Source: Verrucomicrobiota bacterium (GTDB lineage: Bacteria > Verrucomicrobiota > Verrucomicrobiia > Limisphaerales > JAFGQR01). Taken from it: a DNA stretch of 63,555 nucleotides. This document shows positions 54,157 to 61,883 of the stretch, one piece after another (position 1 is the first letter of the stretch; every line of letters starts with the position of its first letter). The stretch covers positions 1 to 63,555 of the forward strand of contig JAFGQR010000141.1 in the NCBI GenBank assembly GCA_016935555.1, written 5' to 3'. The notes beneath the pieces were generated by a model. That model was not told the DNA's origin and made no database searches. It saw only the letters and a program-made list of their open reading frames with translations. The position numbers and the translations under genes are program-made.

Positions 54157-55227
54157 TCACTTCAGTTCGGCGATCGCGATGCCGCTTTCGCCCGCCACCG
54201 AGTAAAGCAGATAGCGGCGGCCGTCGGCATCCACGAAGACCGCCGGATCGCGCAGGGCGTTTTCGGGGCCCCTGGCCGCGCCGGCTTTCGAGGCTTGCAG
54301 GGGCAAGGTGGCGCCTTCCCACGCGCGCTCCGGACGCAGCACGTCGACGGGGTCCGCCACGCTCCAGTCGCGCCAGTCGGGACCGAGATGCATGCGGGCG
54401 CGCAGGATGCGCTCGGGGGCGTCGCCGATGCGGGTGTAGTAAACCCACAGGGTGTCCGCCTCCTTGAGCAGCGCAACGTGACGCGGGCCGGGTTCGTTGA
54501 GGTCGCCCTTCCGAAGTTGGCCGCCCGGAAACGGGTTGTGTCCGCGCTCAAACCCGGTCAAGCCGTCCCGGGACCGGTGGAGCACGCCGCCCTTGGCCAG
54601 GGCATACCACCAGCCGTCGTGCCGAAAGACCCGGAAATAAAACAGGCCGAGCACCTCATCGCGCGGCGTGAAATGCCGGCCGTCCCGCGACAGAGCCACG
54701 AAGCTCTTCTGTCCCGAGACGCGGCGGGCCGGGCCGTGGAAATACATGCGAATCTCGAGGCGCGTCTCGTCCAGGACGACCTCCGGGGAGGCGAGGTGCC
54801 CGCGACAGGCGGGGGTTTGGCCGAGGTGCAGCGCGCCGGGCGGGTGAAGGGTCCACGGGCCTTCGAGGTGGTTGGCGTAGGCGAGCCGGATGTATTGGCC
54901 GTTGTGGTGCGCGAAGTAAAGGTAGTAGCGGCCCAGCGGCTTGCTCACCCACGGGGGCACGCGAATGAGCGACGGGCCGTTGATGTTCTCACCCTCCCGC
55001 CCGGGCAGCATGTCCGGGCGAATGATGGGATTGCCCGCCAGCCGCCGAACATCGACGGGGCGCGCCGGTTGGCCGGGCGGCTGCGCGGCCAACCTGGGAA
55101 CAGCGGGCGCGGGCTCCGTGGCGGCAACGAAGGGCAGGTTGGGGGTTGGGACGGCCGCCGGGCTGCCGGCGCAGGACAGCGCCAGCCAGGCCGCGAGGCA
55201 CGCCGTGGATTGTGGCACAGGGCACAT
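54157..55227 (-). CDS. secreted beta-propeller glycosidase-like protein (GH43-type)
   Basis: A 356-residue protein with a signal peptide (STACLAAWLALSCAGSPAAV). The rest looks like a five-bladed propeller as in GH43/GH130-like proteins: NPIIRPDM, then NGPSLIRVPPWV, GRYYLYFAHHNGQYIRLAYA and ENALRDPAVFVDADGRRYLL. The Asp in RDPAVF and the Glu in ENINGPS could be catalytic acids, but I cannot align them with certainty. Its start lies 75 bp after the C25 peptidase stop on the same strand, so co-transcription is likely. Confidence 0.75.
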   Translation of the reverse strand: MCPVPQSTACLAAWLALSCAGSPAAVPTPNLPFVAATEPAPAVPRLAAQPPGQPARPVDVRRLAGNPIIRPDMLPGREGENINGPSLIRVPPWVSKPLGRYYLYFAHHNGQYIRLAYANHLEGPWTLHPPGALHLGQTPACRGHLASPEVVLDETRLEIRMYFHGPARRVSGQKSFVALSRDGRHFTPRDEVLGLFYFRVFRHDGWWYALAKGGVLHRSRDGLTGFERGHNPFPGGQLRKGDLNEPGPRHVALLKEADTLWVYYTRIGDAPERILRARMHLGPDWRDWSVADPVDVLRPERAWEGATLPLQASKAGAARGPENALRDPAVFVDADGRRYLLYSVAGESGIAIAELK

Positions 55228-55302
55228 GGTCAGTTGCGCGGGATCTTGTCCTTCACCTCCGGATTGCCGGGCACGGCGGGTCCGCGCTTGTGGATTTGCG
55301 GC

Positions 55303-56913
55303 TTAATGCGGCGTCTTGATGTCGAACACCATCACGCCCAGAGCCGCGTCGGTATCCGTCATGGCGCTCCCGCGAATCACCAGCGGGTGGGGAGGAGGCG
55401 GTGCCGGGAGATCGAGGGCGCATTCGAAACGGGTCCCCCGGGCGGCGGTGGTGGCGGCGGCGACGACAACGTCATTGGCTTTCCGGTGGTTGGCGATGGC
55501 GGTTTGCTCGCGAGCGGCGCCGTGTTCCGGGGCGGTGTCCGGCAACGGGTCGAGACCGGCGGGGGCCAGCCCCACGGGGCGCTCGAGCGTGACGCGGACA
55601 CGCGCGCCGGCCAGGGGCGGCGGGAGGGTGCCGCGGACAATGAGGGGTGAGCCGGCGCCCGCGGGCGGCTGGGGATCGAGGCGGAGACTCAGCGGGGTGG
55701 GCGCCAACCGGAGAGCGGGATCGCCGAGCAGCGTCCACATTTCCAGGTGTTCCAGCCGCTGTTTGGGCAGGGGCACCTTGCCTTGGCTGCCGTCGACCGC
55801 ATCGTAAAGGGTGAAGAGCGCCGGGTCGATGTAGCCGCGGGCAAGCCCCTCCTTCACCGAGAGCCAGTAATCGCCAAGGCGGGCTGGAACCGGCGGCGCG
55901 GCCAGGCGCCGCAACAAGCCATCGACGGCGAGCTGTCCCGGGGCGCCGTAGGTTTCGCCGTGAGCGCCCATGACGGCGACCGGCCCGGTTGGATTGCGCA
56001 TGGCGGCCAGGCCGTAGCCTTCTCCCCGGCGGCCGGCATATTGACAACTGTAACAGCCGGCCGTGAAAAGGGGGCCTGCGCCGCGGGCGATGTTCAGCTG
56101 GCCCCACCGGGCGCGGGGGAACACGTTGAACGACACGGACCAGAGCCCGTCCGCATTGGAGTGGCCCAGGTAGGCCGACATCAGCGCGCCCTCCTCGAGA
56201 AACTGGCGTGCCGTGTCGCTCCAGCGCGCGTGGGGCAGGTAGTAACAGGAGGCGGGATTGTGAACAAGCCCCCGCAAGGTCCAGAATGGGTGGAGTTGCT
56301 TCAGACGCGGAGCGGTGGCCCGTTCCGCCAGCATCTCCGCAAACCTGCCCCCGCCGGGATTGCCGCCGAGGAACACCACACGATGACGCCACGCGCCCGG
56401 ACGCGCGTCGCGTTCGAAGCGCAGGGTCTTGGCCACCATGTCCCGCGCTTCGCCGGCGTTGCGCGCCGGGAAACGCCCCACGGCAACCGCGGGAGCCGAA
56501 TTCGAGTCGGGGCGGCCGAAGGCGTGGTCGGTGGGCTGGCCGTTCATGCGGCCTTCCTTGCCTTGGGGCGCGGGCAGCGCGGCGGCTTGGGCGGCGGCCG
56601 GGTCGCCGCAGGGAACGTGGCCGACGAGGAGCAGGTAGGTTGGGGCCGGGTGCTCCTGGCACAGGCGGTTCAGGTGGGCCTGGAGGGGCAGCGCCTGGGT
56701 GCCCCGGACATCTTCGGCGCTAGCCACACGCGTGCTGTCAACCACCCCCACCTTGAGACCCTCGTCGCGGCGGTGCTTGATGAGCGGCGCCAGCGTTTCA
56801 CGCAGGGCCGGCGGGGCGACCACCAGCCACTGCGCCGGGACCCGCGCGGTTTCGCCGGCAGACACGCTCCAGGCGAGCAGGCTGACCAGCAGGACCGGGA
56901 CGGGGTTGCGCAT
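55303..56913 (-). CDS. C25-family (gingipain-like) cysteine peptidase
   Basis: A 536-residue exported protein with a signal peptide (VPVLLVSLLAWSVSAGETA). The caspase-like C25 fold is shown by the YLLLVGHVP strand, the VAVGRFPARNAGEARDMVAK region, catalytic His251 (AYLGHSNADG) and catalytic Cys287 (LFTAGCYSCQYAG). The C-terminal third (about 390-536) is a beta-sandwich with Pro-rich linkers, the usual Ig-like follower domain. There is no type-IX-secretion C-terminal signal that I recognise. The ATG at 56913 starts the signal peptide; longer frames upstream are shadows. The gene lies between an isomerase-like and a propeller gene on one strand. A role in extracellular protein or glycoprotein breakdown is likely. 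Confidence 0.87.
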   Translation of the reverse strand: MRNPVPVLLVSLLAWSVSAGETARVPAQWLVVAPPALRETLAPLIKHRRDEGLKVGVVDSTRVASAEDVRGTQALPLQAHLNRLCQEHPAPTYLLLVGHVPCGDPAAAQAAALPAPQGKEGRMNGQPTDHAFGRPDSNSAPAVAVGRFPARNAGEARDMVAKTLRFERDARPGAWRHRVVFLGGNPGGGRFAEMLAERATAPRLKQLHPFWTLRGLVHNPASCYYLPHARWSDTARQFLEEGALMSAYLGHSNADGLWSVSFNVFPRARWGQLNIARGAGPLFTAGCYSCQYAGRRGEGYGLAAMRNPTGPVAVMGAHGETYGAPGQLAVDGLLRRLAAPPVPARLGDYWLSVKEGLARGYIDPALFTLYDAVDGSQGKVPLPKQRLEHLEMWTLLGDPALRLAPTPLSLRLDPQPPAGAGSPLIVRGTLPPPLAGARVRVTLERPVGLAPAGLDPLPDTAPEHGAAREQTAIANHRKANDVVVAAATTAARGTRFECALDLPAPPPPHPLVIRGSAMTDTDAALGVMVFDIKTPH

Positions 56914-56941
56914 GATGGACGGATCCGATGAGCTGAAGGCT

Positions 56942-56980
56942 GCAGGCCGCAGGTCGCAGGTCAGCCTTCGGAGTTCGGAG
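56942..56980. repeat. two adjacent 7-bp tandem repeats in the isomerase-C25 spacer
   Basis: gcaggcc, gcaggtc, gcaggtc (56942-56962) is followed by two copies of ttcggag (56967-56980). Same period and style as the tandem repeats near 889 and 16564. Confidence 0.8.
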
Positions 56981-56986
56981 TTCAGT

Positions 56987-57859
56987 TCATTTTCGCCGCG
57001 GGTGCTTCTTGAGGCTTTTGAGAACGCCCCGCATCCAGGCGACGCTCTGGCGGGTGTTATCGTCCGTGCCGCTGCATTCGAGGGACACGACGCCGTTCCA
57101 GCCGGTGGCGTTGAGGTATTCCATGCAGGCGCGGATGTGGCCGGCGTTGACGCCGCCGCCGACAAACACTTCGGAGCTGCCGATGCCGGTTTCCTCGCCG
57201 CGGACGGCGGCGGCGAGGCCGGGGCTGACGTCTTTGATATGGCAGTGGACGATGTAGGGGCGGAGGGCTTTGCAGTAGTCGAGTGGGTTGTGGCCGGCGA
57301 TGAAGGTATTGCCGGTATCGAAGTTGCAGCGGAGCCACTCGGAATCGAAGTGTTTGAACAGCCGCTCCATGAAGCCGATGTCGTTGGTGTAGGGGCCGTG
57401 GGGTTCGACATTGATGATGACCTTGTAGTCCTCTGCCCAGGACAGGCATTGGGCGTAGTTGTCGCAGGTGACCCGGAACACCTCCTTGCGGCTCATGCCG
57501 GGCGTTTCGAATGCGCCGTCCACGGTGTCGACCATGGGACAGCCGAGATCGGCGGCGAAGCGGATGGACTGGGTGACATATTGCACGCCGAAGGCCGAGC
57601 CGTTCGGTCCCATCATGGGGTAGGATCCGTCGATCTGCGACACCTGCAGGCCGAGCTTGTCGAGAAAACGGCGAATGGCGCGCGGGTTGGATTGGAGGGA
57701 GACGCCGGGGTCGTAGCCCAGGGCGGTGATGAAGTTCTGGCCGTGGATGGCGGCGAACTCGACGTGCTGGACGCCGGTGGCGGCGATCTTCTCGCAGGCG
57801 GTCTCGAAGCTGACGCTCAGGGGGCGCCAGTTGTCCGTGTGAATGCCGAGGTGAATCAT
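56987..57859 (-). CDS. sugar-phosphate isomerase/epimerase-like protein (xylose-isomerase-like TIM barrel)
   Basis: A 290-residue cytosolic protein of the AP-endonuclease-2/xylose-isomerase-like superfamily. The metal-binding residues stand on successive strands: Glu in IINVEPHG, Asp in RCNFDTGNT, His in YIVHCHIKD and Glu in GVVSLECSG. The N-terminus (MIHLGIHTDNWRPLS) is typical. Such enzymes in Verrucomicrobiota accompany Gfo/Idh/MocA oxidoreductases in sugar or inositol breakdown, but none is adjacent here. The stop is 73 bp before the C25 start. The start at 57859 is well supported by the first beta strand. Confidence 0.9.
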   Translation of the reverse strand: MIHLGIHTDNWRPLSVSFETACEKIAATGVQHVEFAAIHGQNFITALGYDPGVSLQSNPRAIRRFLDKLGLQVSQIDGSYPMMGPNGSAFGVQYVTQSIRFAADLGCPMVDTVDGAFETPGMSRKEVFRVTCDNYAQCLSWAEDYKVIINVEPHGPYTNDIGFMERLFKHFDSEWLRCNFDTGNTFIAGHNPLDYCKALRPYIVHCHIKDVSPGLAAAVRGEETGIGSSEVFVGGGVNAGHIRACMEYLNATGWNGVVSLECSGTDDNTRQSVAWMRGVLKSLKKHPRRK

Positions 57860-57971
57860 GGGCGATTGCTACGCCCGAGAGCGGCGGCCGTCAAGGGGAG
57901 AGTCGCCCGGGGTGGGCAGGCGGGCGGGCGCCCGCGGGGCGGGCCGGGGCTGGCGGGTCAAAGGCCGGCCG

Positions 57972-58733
57972 TCACTCGGGCGCGGGCAGCTTGCGGAGGG
58001 CGTCGCGGACGCGGGCGGCTTTTTCGTAATCTTCGCGTTTGACCGCGTCGGCGAGGTCCAGCTCGAGGCGTTCGCGGCGGGTGAGGGGCCGGCTCTGGTC
58101 GAGTTCGCCACGCCACTGTTCGAGGGAGAACAGTTCCGGGCTGTGTTCGAGCAGGTCCTGCCGGCCGTAATCCTCGAAAAAGGTGCGGAGTTCCTCGAGG
58201 CTTTCCTCGATTTGGTCGATGGCGGCCCGGAAGCGGTTGGATTGCATGTGGCGCGTGGCCTTGGCGCGGGTGTAGAGCATGATGATCTGCGGGCGGAATT
58301 GCTGCAGCGACCAGGCCAGCTCGTCGGTTTCGGCGTATTCGTCGACGAAATCCAGCACCTTGAGATTGCGTTCGGTGTCGCGCACGGCGGCGGAGAAATC
58401 CTGCAGCTCGAGGAAGCAGATGCTGCGGTGATGGTATTGCAGGACCTCCAGTTGGAGCTTGGCGCATTCCTCCGCGCCCAGCACAAAATCGCCGTCGTCC
58501 CCGGCAGCCTTCTTGCGGCGGGCGTTGAACCGGTCGAGATAGAATTCGAAGAGCGACGCGTGCCCGAGGGGGCGCTTGCCGTCGGGCCGGCCGTGGGCGT
58601 TCATCTGCAAAATGCCCAGATCCACCCGCAACTGGATCTTCTCCTCGCCGTCCTTGCCCTCGAAACGGCGCACGACCACGCGGCCAGGCTCGTAACTCCA
58701 CTGGTCGAGAAGCCGTGAAATGTCGTAACTCAT
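57972..58733 (-). CDS. UVR-motif protein, function unknown
   Basis: A 253-residue soluble protein. The N-terminal half is an alpha/beta region (MSYDISRLLDQWSYEPGRVV). The middle is helical (about 90-200) with TPR-like character (QLEVLQYHHRSICFLELQDF). The C-terminal 35 residues are a UvrB/UvrC-type UVR motif (LELDLADAVKREDYEKAARV), a short antiparallel coiled coil for protein contact. It is not UvrB or UvrC, which are much longer. I remember single-copy homologues across Verrucomicrobiota but no function. The start at 58733 is the first ATG giving this domain order. Confidence 0.82.
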   Translation of the reverse strand: MSYDISRLLDQWSYEPGRVVVRRFEGKDGEEKIQLRVDLGILQMNAHGRPDGKRPLGHASLFEFYLDRFNARRKKAAGDDGDFVLGAEECAKLQLEVLQYHHRSICFLELQDFSAAVRDTERNLKVLDFVDEYAETDELAWSLQQFRPQIIMLYTRAKATRHMQSNRFRAAIDQIEESLEELRTFFEDYGRQDLLEHSPELFSLEQWRGELDQSRPLTRRERLELDLADAVKREDYEKAARVRDALRKLPAPE

Positions 58734-58852
58734 CCCCCAATTATGAACGGCCCGGCGCCCCAAGTCAACGCCGGCCCTCCCTGGCCGCACATTCGCACAT
58801 GGGCGCGTTTGGTCCCCGCCGGCGCCACGTTTCGGCCTGCCTTGAATCCCCG

Positions 58853-59743
58853 CTAAAAAGCCGTCAGCGTGTCCAGCACCGCCCGGGTCCGGGCCACCTC
58901 GTGGGTGCGCAACAGGCTGGTTCCACCCAGGGCGGCGAGCACCGCGAAAAACGGCTCCGCACACCGCACCTCCTCGCGGAAATACTCGAACGCGTGCGGC
59001 AGCGCGTGGCAAATGGGGCACCCCAGCCGGCGCAGCCGAAACGTGTTCAGGAAAACCCGCATCTGGTGCCGCACCCGCACCGCGCTGTCCTGGAGGTTCC
59101 GATAGTAAAAGCCCAGGCCGGGATCCAAAAGAATCCGCTGCACCCCCTGCCCCGCCGCCCGTTCCACCTCCCGCCCAAAATACCCCTCCATCAGCGCCAC
59201 CGGATCCGCCCCGAAATCGAAATCGGCCACGTCCCGGACATGAGCGCCCTGCACGTAACAAATGATGACGCCCGCCCCGTGGTCCGCCACCATCCGATAC
59301 ATCTCCGCGCTGCCCTCCGAACCGGTCAGGTTGAGCACATTGGCGCCCGCCTCCAGACACGCGCGGGCGACGGCAGGCTGATAGGTTTCGACCGACACCA
59401 GCAGCCCCGCCTCGCGCAACGCCCGAACAACCGGCAGCAGCCGCGCAGTCTGCCGGGCGTCGTCCGCACGGGCCGCCTGCGCCAGCGTGGACTCCGCCCC
59501 CACATCCACCAAATCCGCCCCTTGCGCCGCCAGCACGCGGCCGCGCCGCACCGCGGCTTCGCACGACAAACACACGCTCTCGCGATACCACGAATCGGGC
59601 GAGAGATTGATGACACCCATCAGCGCCGGGCGCGTGTTGAACGCGAAAAAACGCCCGCCCAAATCAAACTCGCGCACCGGCGCGCGGGCGGCGTCGCGAT
59701 GCGGTTCCAGCAACTCGGCCAGGTATTCGAGATCGAGGTTCAT
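58853..59743 (-). CDS. dihydropteroate-synthase-like TIM-barrel protein, divergent C-terminal half
   Basis: A 296-residue protein. The motif MGVINLSPDSWYRE (residues 42-55) is the first pterin-binding motif of DHPS (usually MGVxNVTPDSF). It is followed by GADLVDVGAEST, the second motif, and a later LLDPGLGFYYRN. In canonical FolP the barrel ends with a SRK motif whose Lys contacts pterin, and then R-x-H. Here the corresponding region reads CPICHALPHAFEYF, without SRK, while an Arg-Thr-His is kept near the end (LLRTHEV). It may therefore be a divergent DHPS or a pterin-binding enzyme of another reaction. The ATG at 59743 lies 10 bp from the 3' end of tRNA-Arg. Confidence 0.8.
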   Translation of the reverse strand: MNLDLEYLAELLEPHRDAARAPVREFDLGGRFFAFNTRPALMGVINLSPDSWYRESVCLSCEAAVRRGRVLAAQGADLVDVGAESTLAQAARADDARQTARLLPVVRALREAGLLVSVETYQPAVARACLEAGANVLNLTGSEGSAEMYRMVADHGAGVIICYVQGAHVRDVADFDFGADPVALMEGYFGREVERAAGQGVQRILLDPGLGFYYRNLQDSAVRVRHQMRVFLNTFRLRRLGCPICHALPHAFEYFREEVRCAEPFFAVLAALGGTSLLRTHEVARTRAVLDTLTAF

Positions 59744-59752
59744 GGGGAAGAT

Positions 59753-59829
59753 TGGCACGCCCGGCTGGATTCGAACCAGCGACCCTCTGCTTAGAAGGCA
59801 GATGCTCTATCCACCTGAGCTACGGGCGC
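59753..59829 (-). tRNA. tRNA-Arg, anticodon UCU
   Basis: A full cloverleaf read on the minus strand. The acceptor GCGCCCG pairs with CGGGCGT (first pair G-T). The D arm is GCTC/GAGC. The anticodon stem TCTGC/GCAGA encloses the loop CTTCTAA with anticodon TCT. The T arm is GCTGG-TTCGAAT-CCAGC, with discriminator G and an encoded CCA. Confidence 0.97.
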
Positions 59830-59890
59830 ACTTGATAATCAGGGACATACGCAGACAAAACTTGATGCTTGCAAATCTGATACTGTTCGT

Positions 59891-60061
59891 TTGGACAACC
59901 ATGAATCCAACCCAGTCTGGCAGAAAACCAAGCATGCAAATCTTGTCCGCCATGTTCCATCGGGAACATTGTTCGCACGAATCAAGATTCGAGGCAAGCT
60001 CATCCGTCACAGCTTTGAAATGCTTCCGAACACGTGGACGCGTGGTCGACGGGGCCACTGA
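59891..60061 (+). pseudogene. tyrosine-recombinase (phage-type integrase) N-terminal remnant
   Basis: A frame without internal stops reads VWQKTKHANLVRHVPSGTLF, then ARIKIRGKLIRHSFE, from about 59917, and ends in TGA at 60059-60061 after an unrelated short tail. The pattern W-x-x-T-x-x-A-N-L-V-R-...-S-G-T-Y/L-F-A-R-I-...-G-K-L-I-R is what I remember as the start of tyrosine site-specific recombinases common in Verrucomicrobiota. These go on for about 300 more residues, with the catalytic R-H-R-Y in the second half. None of that is present. There is no in-frame ATG, only a TTG at 59891. It lies next to tRNA-Arg, but on the 5' side of that gene. It is almost certainly non-functional. Confidence 0.65.
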
Positions 60062-60524
60062 TGTGCCTGCCCCCAGTGGACTTGCGAATCCCCCCAGTGT
60101 CTGAATCGCAGATTTCCAAATTTTTCTGAAAGAAACACAAATCTCATCCGTTTAACCCATTTGGGCTGACTGGCACACTGGCGACCGAGCGCCTCCGTCC
60201 GGGTTGCGATGCTCGGACCGCTACATCAACTAAAACCGCCACGACCGATGTGCAAACCGAGACGCTGTGAAATCGATGCCCTGCAAACTATGCAAACCAG
60301 GCCGCGCGCGTGGCCGAGGTGGCTCCTCGCAAGGATTCATGGCGAGCCTGCCGGGCGGACGGGGGGAACGAAGGAGTGGTTCGGTGGCAAGTTCGCCCCT
60401 TCAGCGATGCATTGGCCGAATGAACGATTGCCGATTTGTTGCAGGTTGGCGGTTTACTTGGGGGGCCGCAGCCTGCGGCGCAAACAACAAAACGAATTCC
60501 CCCAAAGGTGAATGAAAGGACGTT
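60062..60524. other. gene-free spacer after the integrase remnant
   Basis: I see no coding frame of natural composition and no RNA gene in these 463 bp. The last bases carry AAAGGA as ribosome-binding site for the gene at 60525. The stretch at about 60110-60170 is AT-rich compared with its surroundings. Confidence 0.5.
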
Positions 60525-61049
60525 ATGCGAAAGAAAATGGTATTGGCAGGTCTATTGGCGCTGGCAGCTCCGGCCGTCTGGCTCGGTTTCACCGAATACG
60601 GCAGCCAGGGGGATTATGCCCTGGGCTTCGGAAAGCAAATCGCAGGCGGCTGGCTGATGGTGGTTGACGTCGGAAGTCCAGTCGAGGTCCTGGTCAGCCT
60701 CTCCGCCGATGGGGGCGTGATGATGAACAGCGCGCTCCGCCCGGCCGGTCCGAACAACACGGGGGGCTGGCTGGACACGCGTTACAACACGACCTCTCAT
60801 GGCTCCTGGAAGCGAACCGGGCCCAAGACCTTCGAGGCGGTCACCCTGCTGTTCATCCAGGATAACGACGGCAACCTCGTCATGTACGAGAAGGTCTTCA
60901 TGAACGCCGCCTTGAACGACGAGGGGACCAGATTCGAGGGTACCGGACTCATCCATCTCATCCAGCAGGGCAACGATCCCTTGGATCCCGCCGCGCCGGT
61001 TCTCGTCAGTATCCCTGTGGGTAGTTGCACCGCCCGGGCGATTCGGTAG
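60525..61049 (+). CDS. small secreted protein, lipocalin-like beta-barrel
   Basis: A 174-residue protein with an N-terminal signal (KMVLAGLLALAAPAVWLGFT). AAAGGA lies 4 bp before the ATG. The mature part alternates short strands: GGWLMVVDVGSPVEVLVSLS, ADGGVMMNSALRP, HGSWKRTGPKTFEAVTLLFI, DGNLVMYEKVFMNAALND and RFEGTGLIHLI. The central G-x-W-K/R-R-T-G-P-x-T-F motif is one that I recall from a widespread bacterial lipocalin-like family with no assigned function. It has no neighbours in an operon and is flanked by gene-free regions on both sides, in an area that also holds mobile-element debris. It may be an acquired cargo gene (inference). Confidence 0.75.
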   Translation: MRKKMVLAGLLALAAPAVWLGFTEYGSQGDYALGFGKQIAGGWLMVVDVGSPVEVLVSLSADGGVMMNSALRPAGPNNTGGWLDTRYNTTSHGSWKRTGPKTFEAVTLLFIQDNDGNLVMYEKVFMNAALNDEGTRFEGTGLIHLIQQGNDPLDPAAPVLVSIPVGSCTARAIR

Positions 61050-61112
61050 GTTGGGATCAGACCGTGCACCGCGGGGAGCGGCCGGGCACATGAGTGAGCC
61101 CGCGGTACGACG

Positions 61113-61175
61113 CAGGGTGCCAGTCCCAGAGCCTTGGCCTCCAAGGCAAAAAGGAGATTTGGGGCTGGCATCCTG
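61113..61175 (+). repeat. long nested hairpin downstream of the lipocalin-like gene
   Basis: 61113-61128 (cagggtgccagtccca) pairs with 61160-61175 over 16 bp with two G-U wobbles and no mismatches. Inside the loop 61131-61137 (gccttgg) pairs perfectly with 61141-61147 around a 3-base loop. There is no T-tract after it. It could be a structured RNA, an mRNA-stabilising 3' element or a palindromic mobile repeat. Confidence 0.75.
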
Positions 61176-61367
61176 TAATGTGGGGAAGCCGCTTCGGAGG
61201 CAGGGTGCAAGGCTATTGCCTGATGACTGACGCTCTGACCAGAGGCAACTGCAGAAATTGACAGCGATCCTTTTCGACCGGCCGCAAACATTCTCGAGAA
61301 CTGCCCGTTCGGCGACCCTGGTTCGGTTTACCTGATTGCCGACACCTCAATCCCGATGCAATTGCGG

Positions 61368-61606
61368 CCGGGGTCGGACCAGAGCAAGTTGCTCAATAGG
61401 AACGCGCTGGGAATTTCGTTGCCCATAAAAACCTCCTTGAACTCGTTTCTTTGCCCTGAAATTCAATCACAACGAAAAGCGTGCCCAACCTACGTATTTG
61501 TTACAGCAAGAATTGGAGACCAAAAAGCGGCCGCAAGCCCGAACGTTATCGTTAACGAAATCTGCAACACGTTCTGAACTAACATCTTCCTCAGGTCCGA
61601 CCCCGG
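61368..61606. repeat. 13-bp inverted repeat 213 bp apart
   Basis: ccggggtcggacc at 61368-61380 is the exact reverse complement of 61594-61606. The right copy continues into attcggtgccattta. The arrangement resembles the ends of a small non-coding mobile element (MITE/REP type). The wider gene-free region 61050-61883 holds no supported gene. Confidence 0.55.
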
Positions 61607-61883
61607 ATTCGGTGCCATTTACCGGATGGACGGGGATGGATCGAACATGCGGCAATTATGCTTCGACCAGGATTTGGATCTTCACCCGGCAGTCCTAAGC
61701 AACGGTCAAGTCGTGTTCAGGCGTTGGGATTAGAACCCTCAACACAGAATGAAACCTCCCGTGCCCGCCAGCACGGCGCGCTGATGCCTTGCGATCCAGG
61801 CGCTGGGTTTGGAACGGGCCTTCCCACTGAATGGCCCATGCGCCGGGAACGTCTGCAGGACGTGGCCCGATCCACTGCTCATT

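Noticed and set aside
55230..55302. Short minus-strand frame with protein-like end (KRGPAVPGNPEVKDKIPRN) between the C25 and propeller genes
   Set aside because: It is only 33 codons between stops, has no start codon and is out of frame with both neighbours. A frameshifted tail of the C25 gene is possible but cannot be supported.
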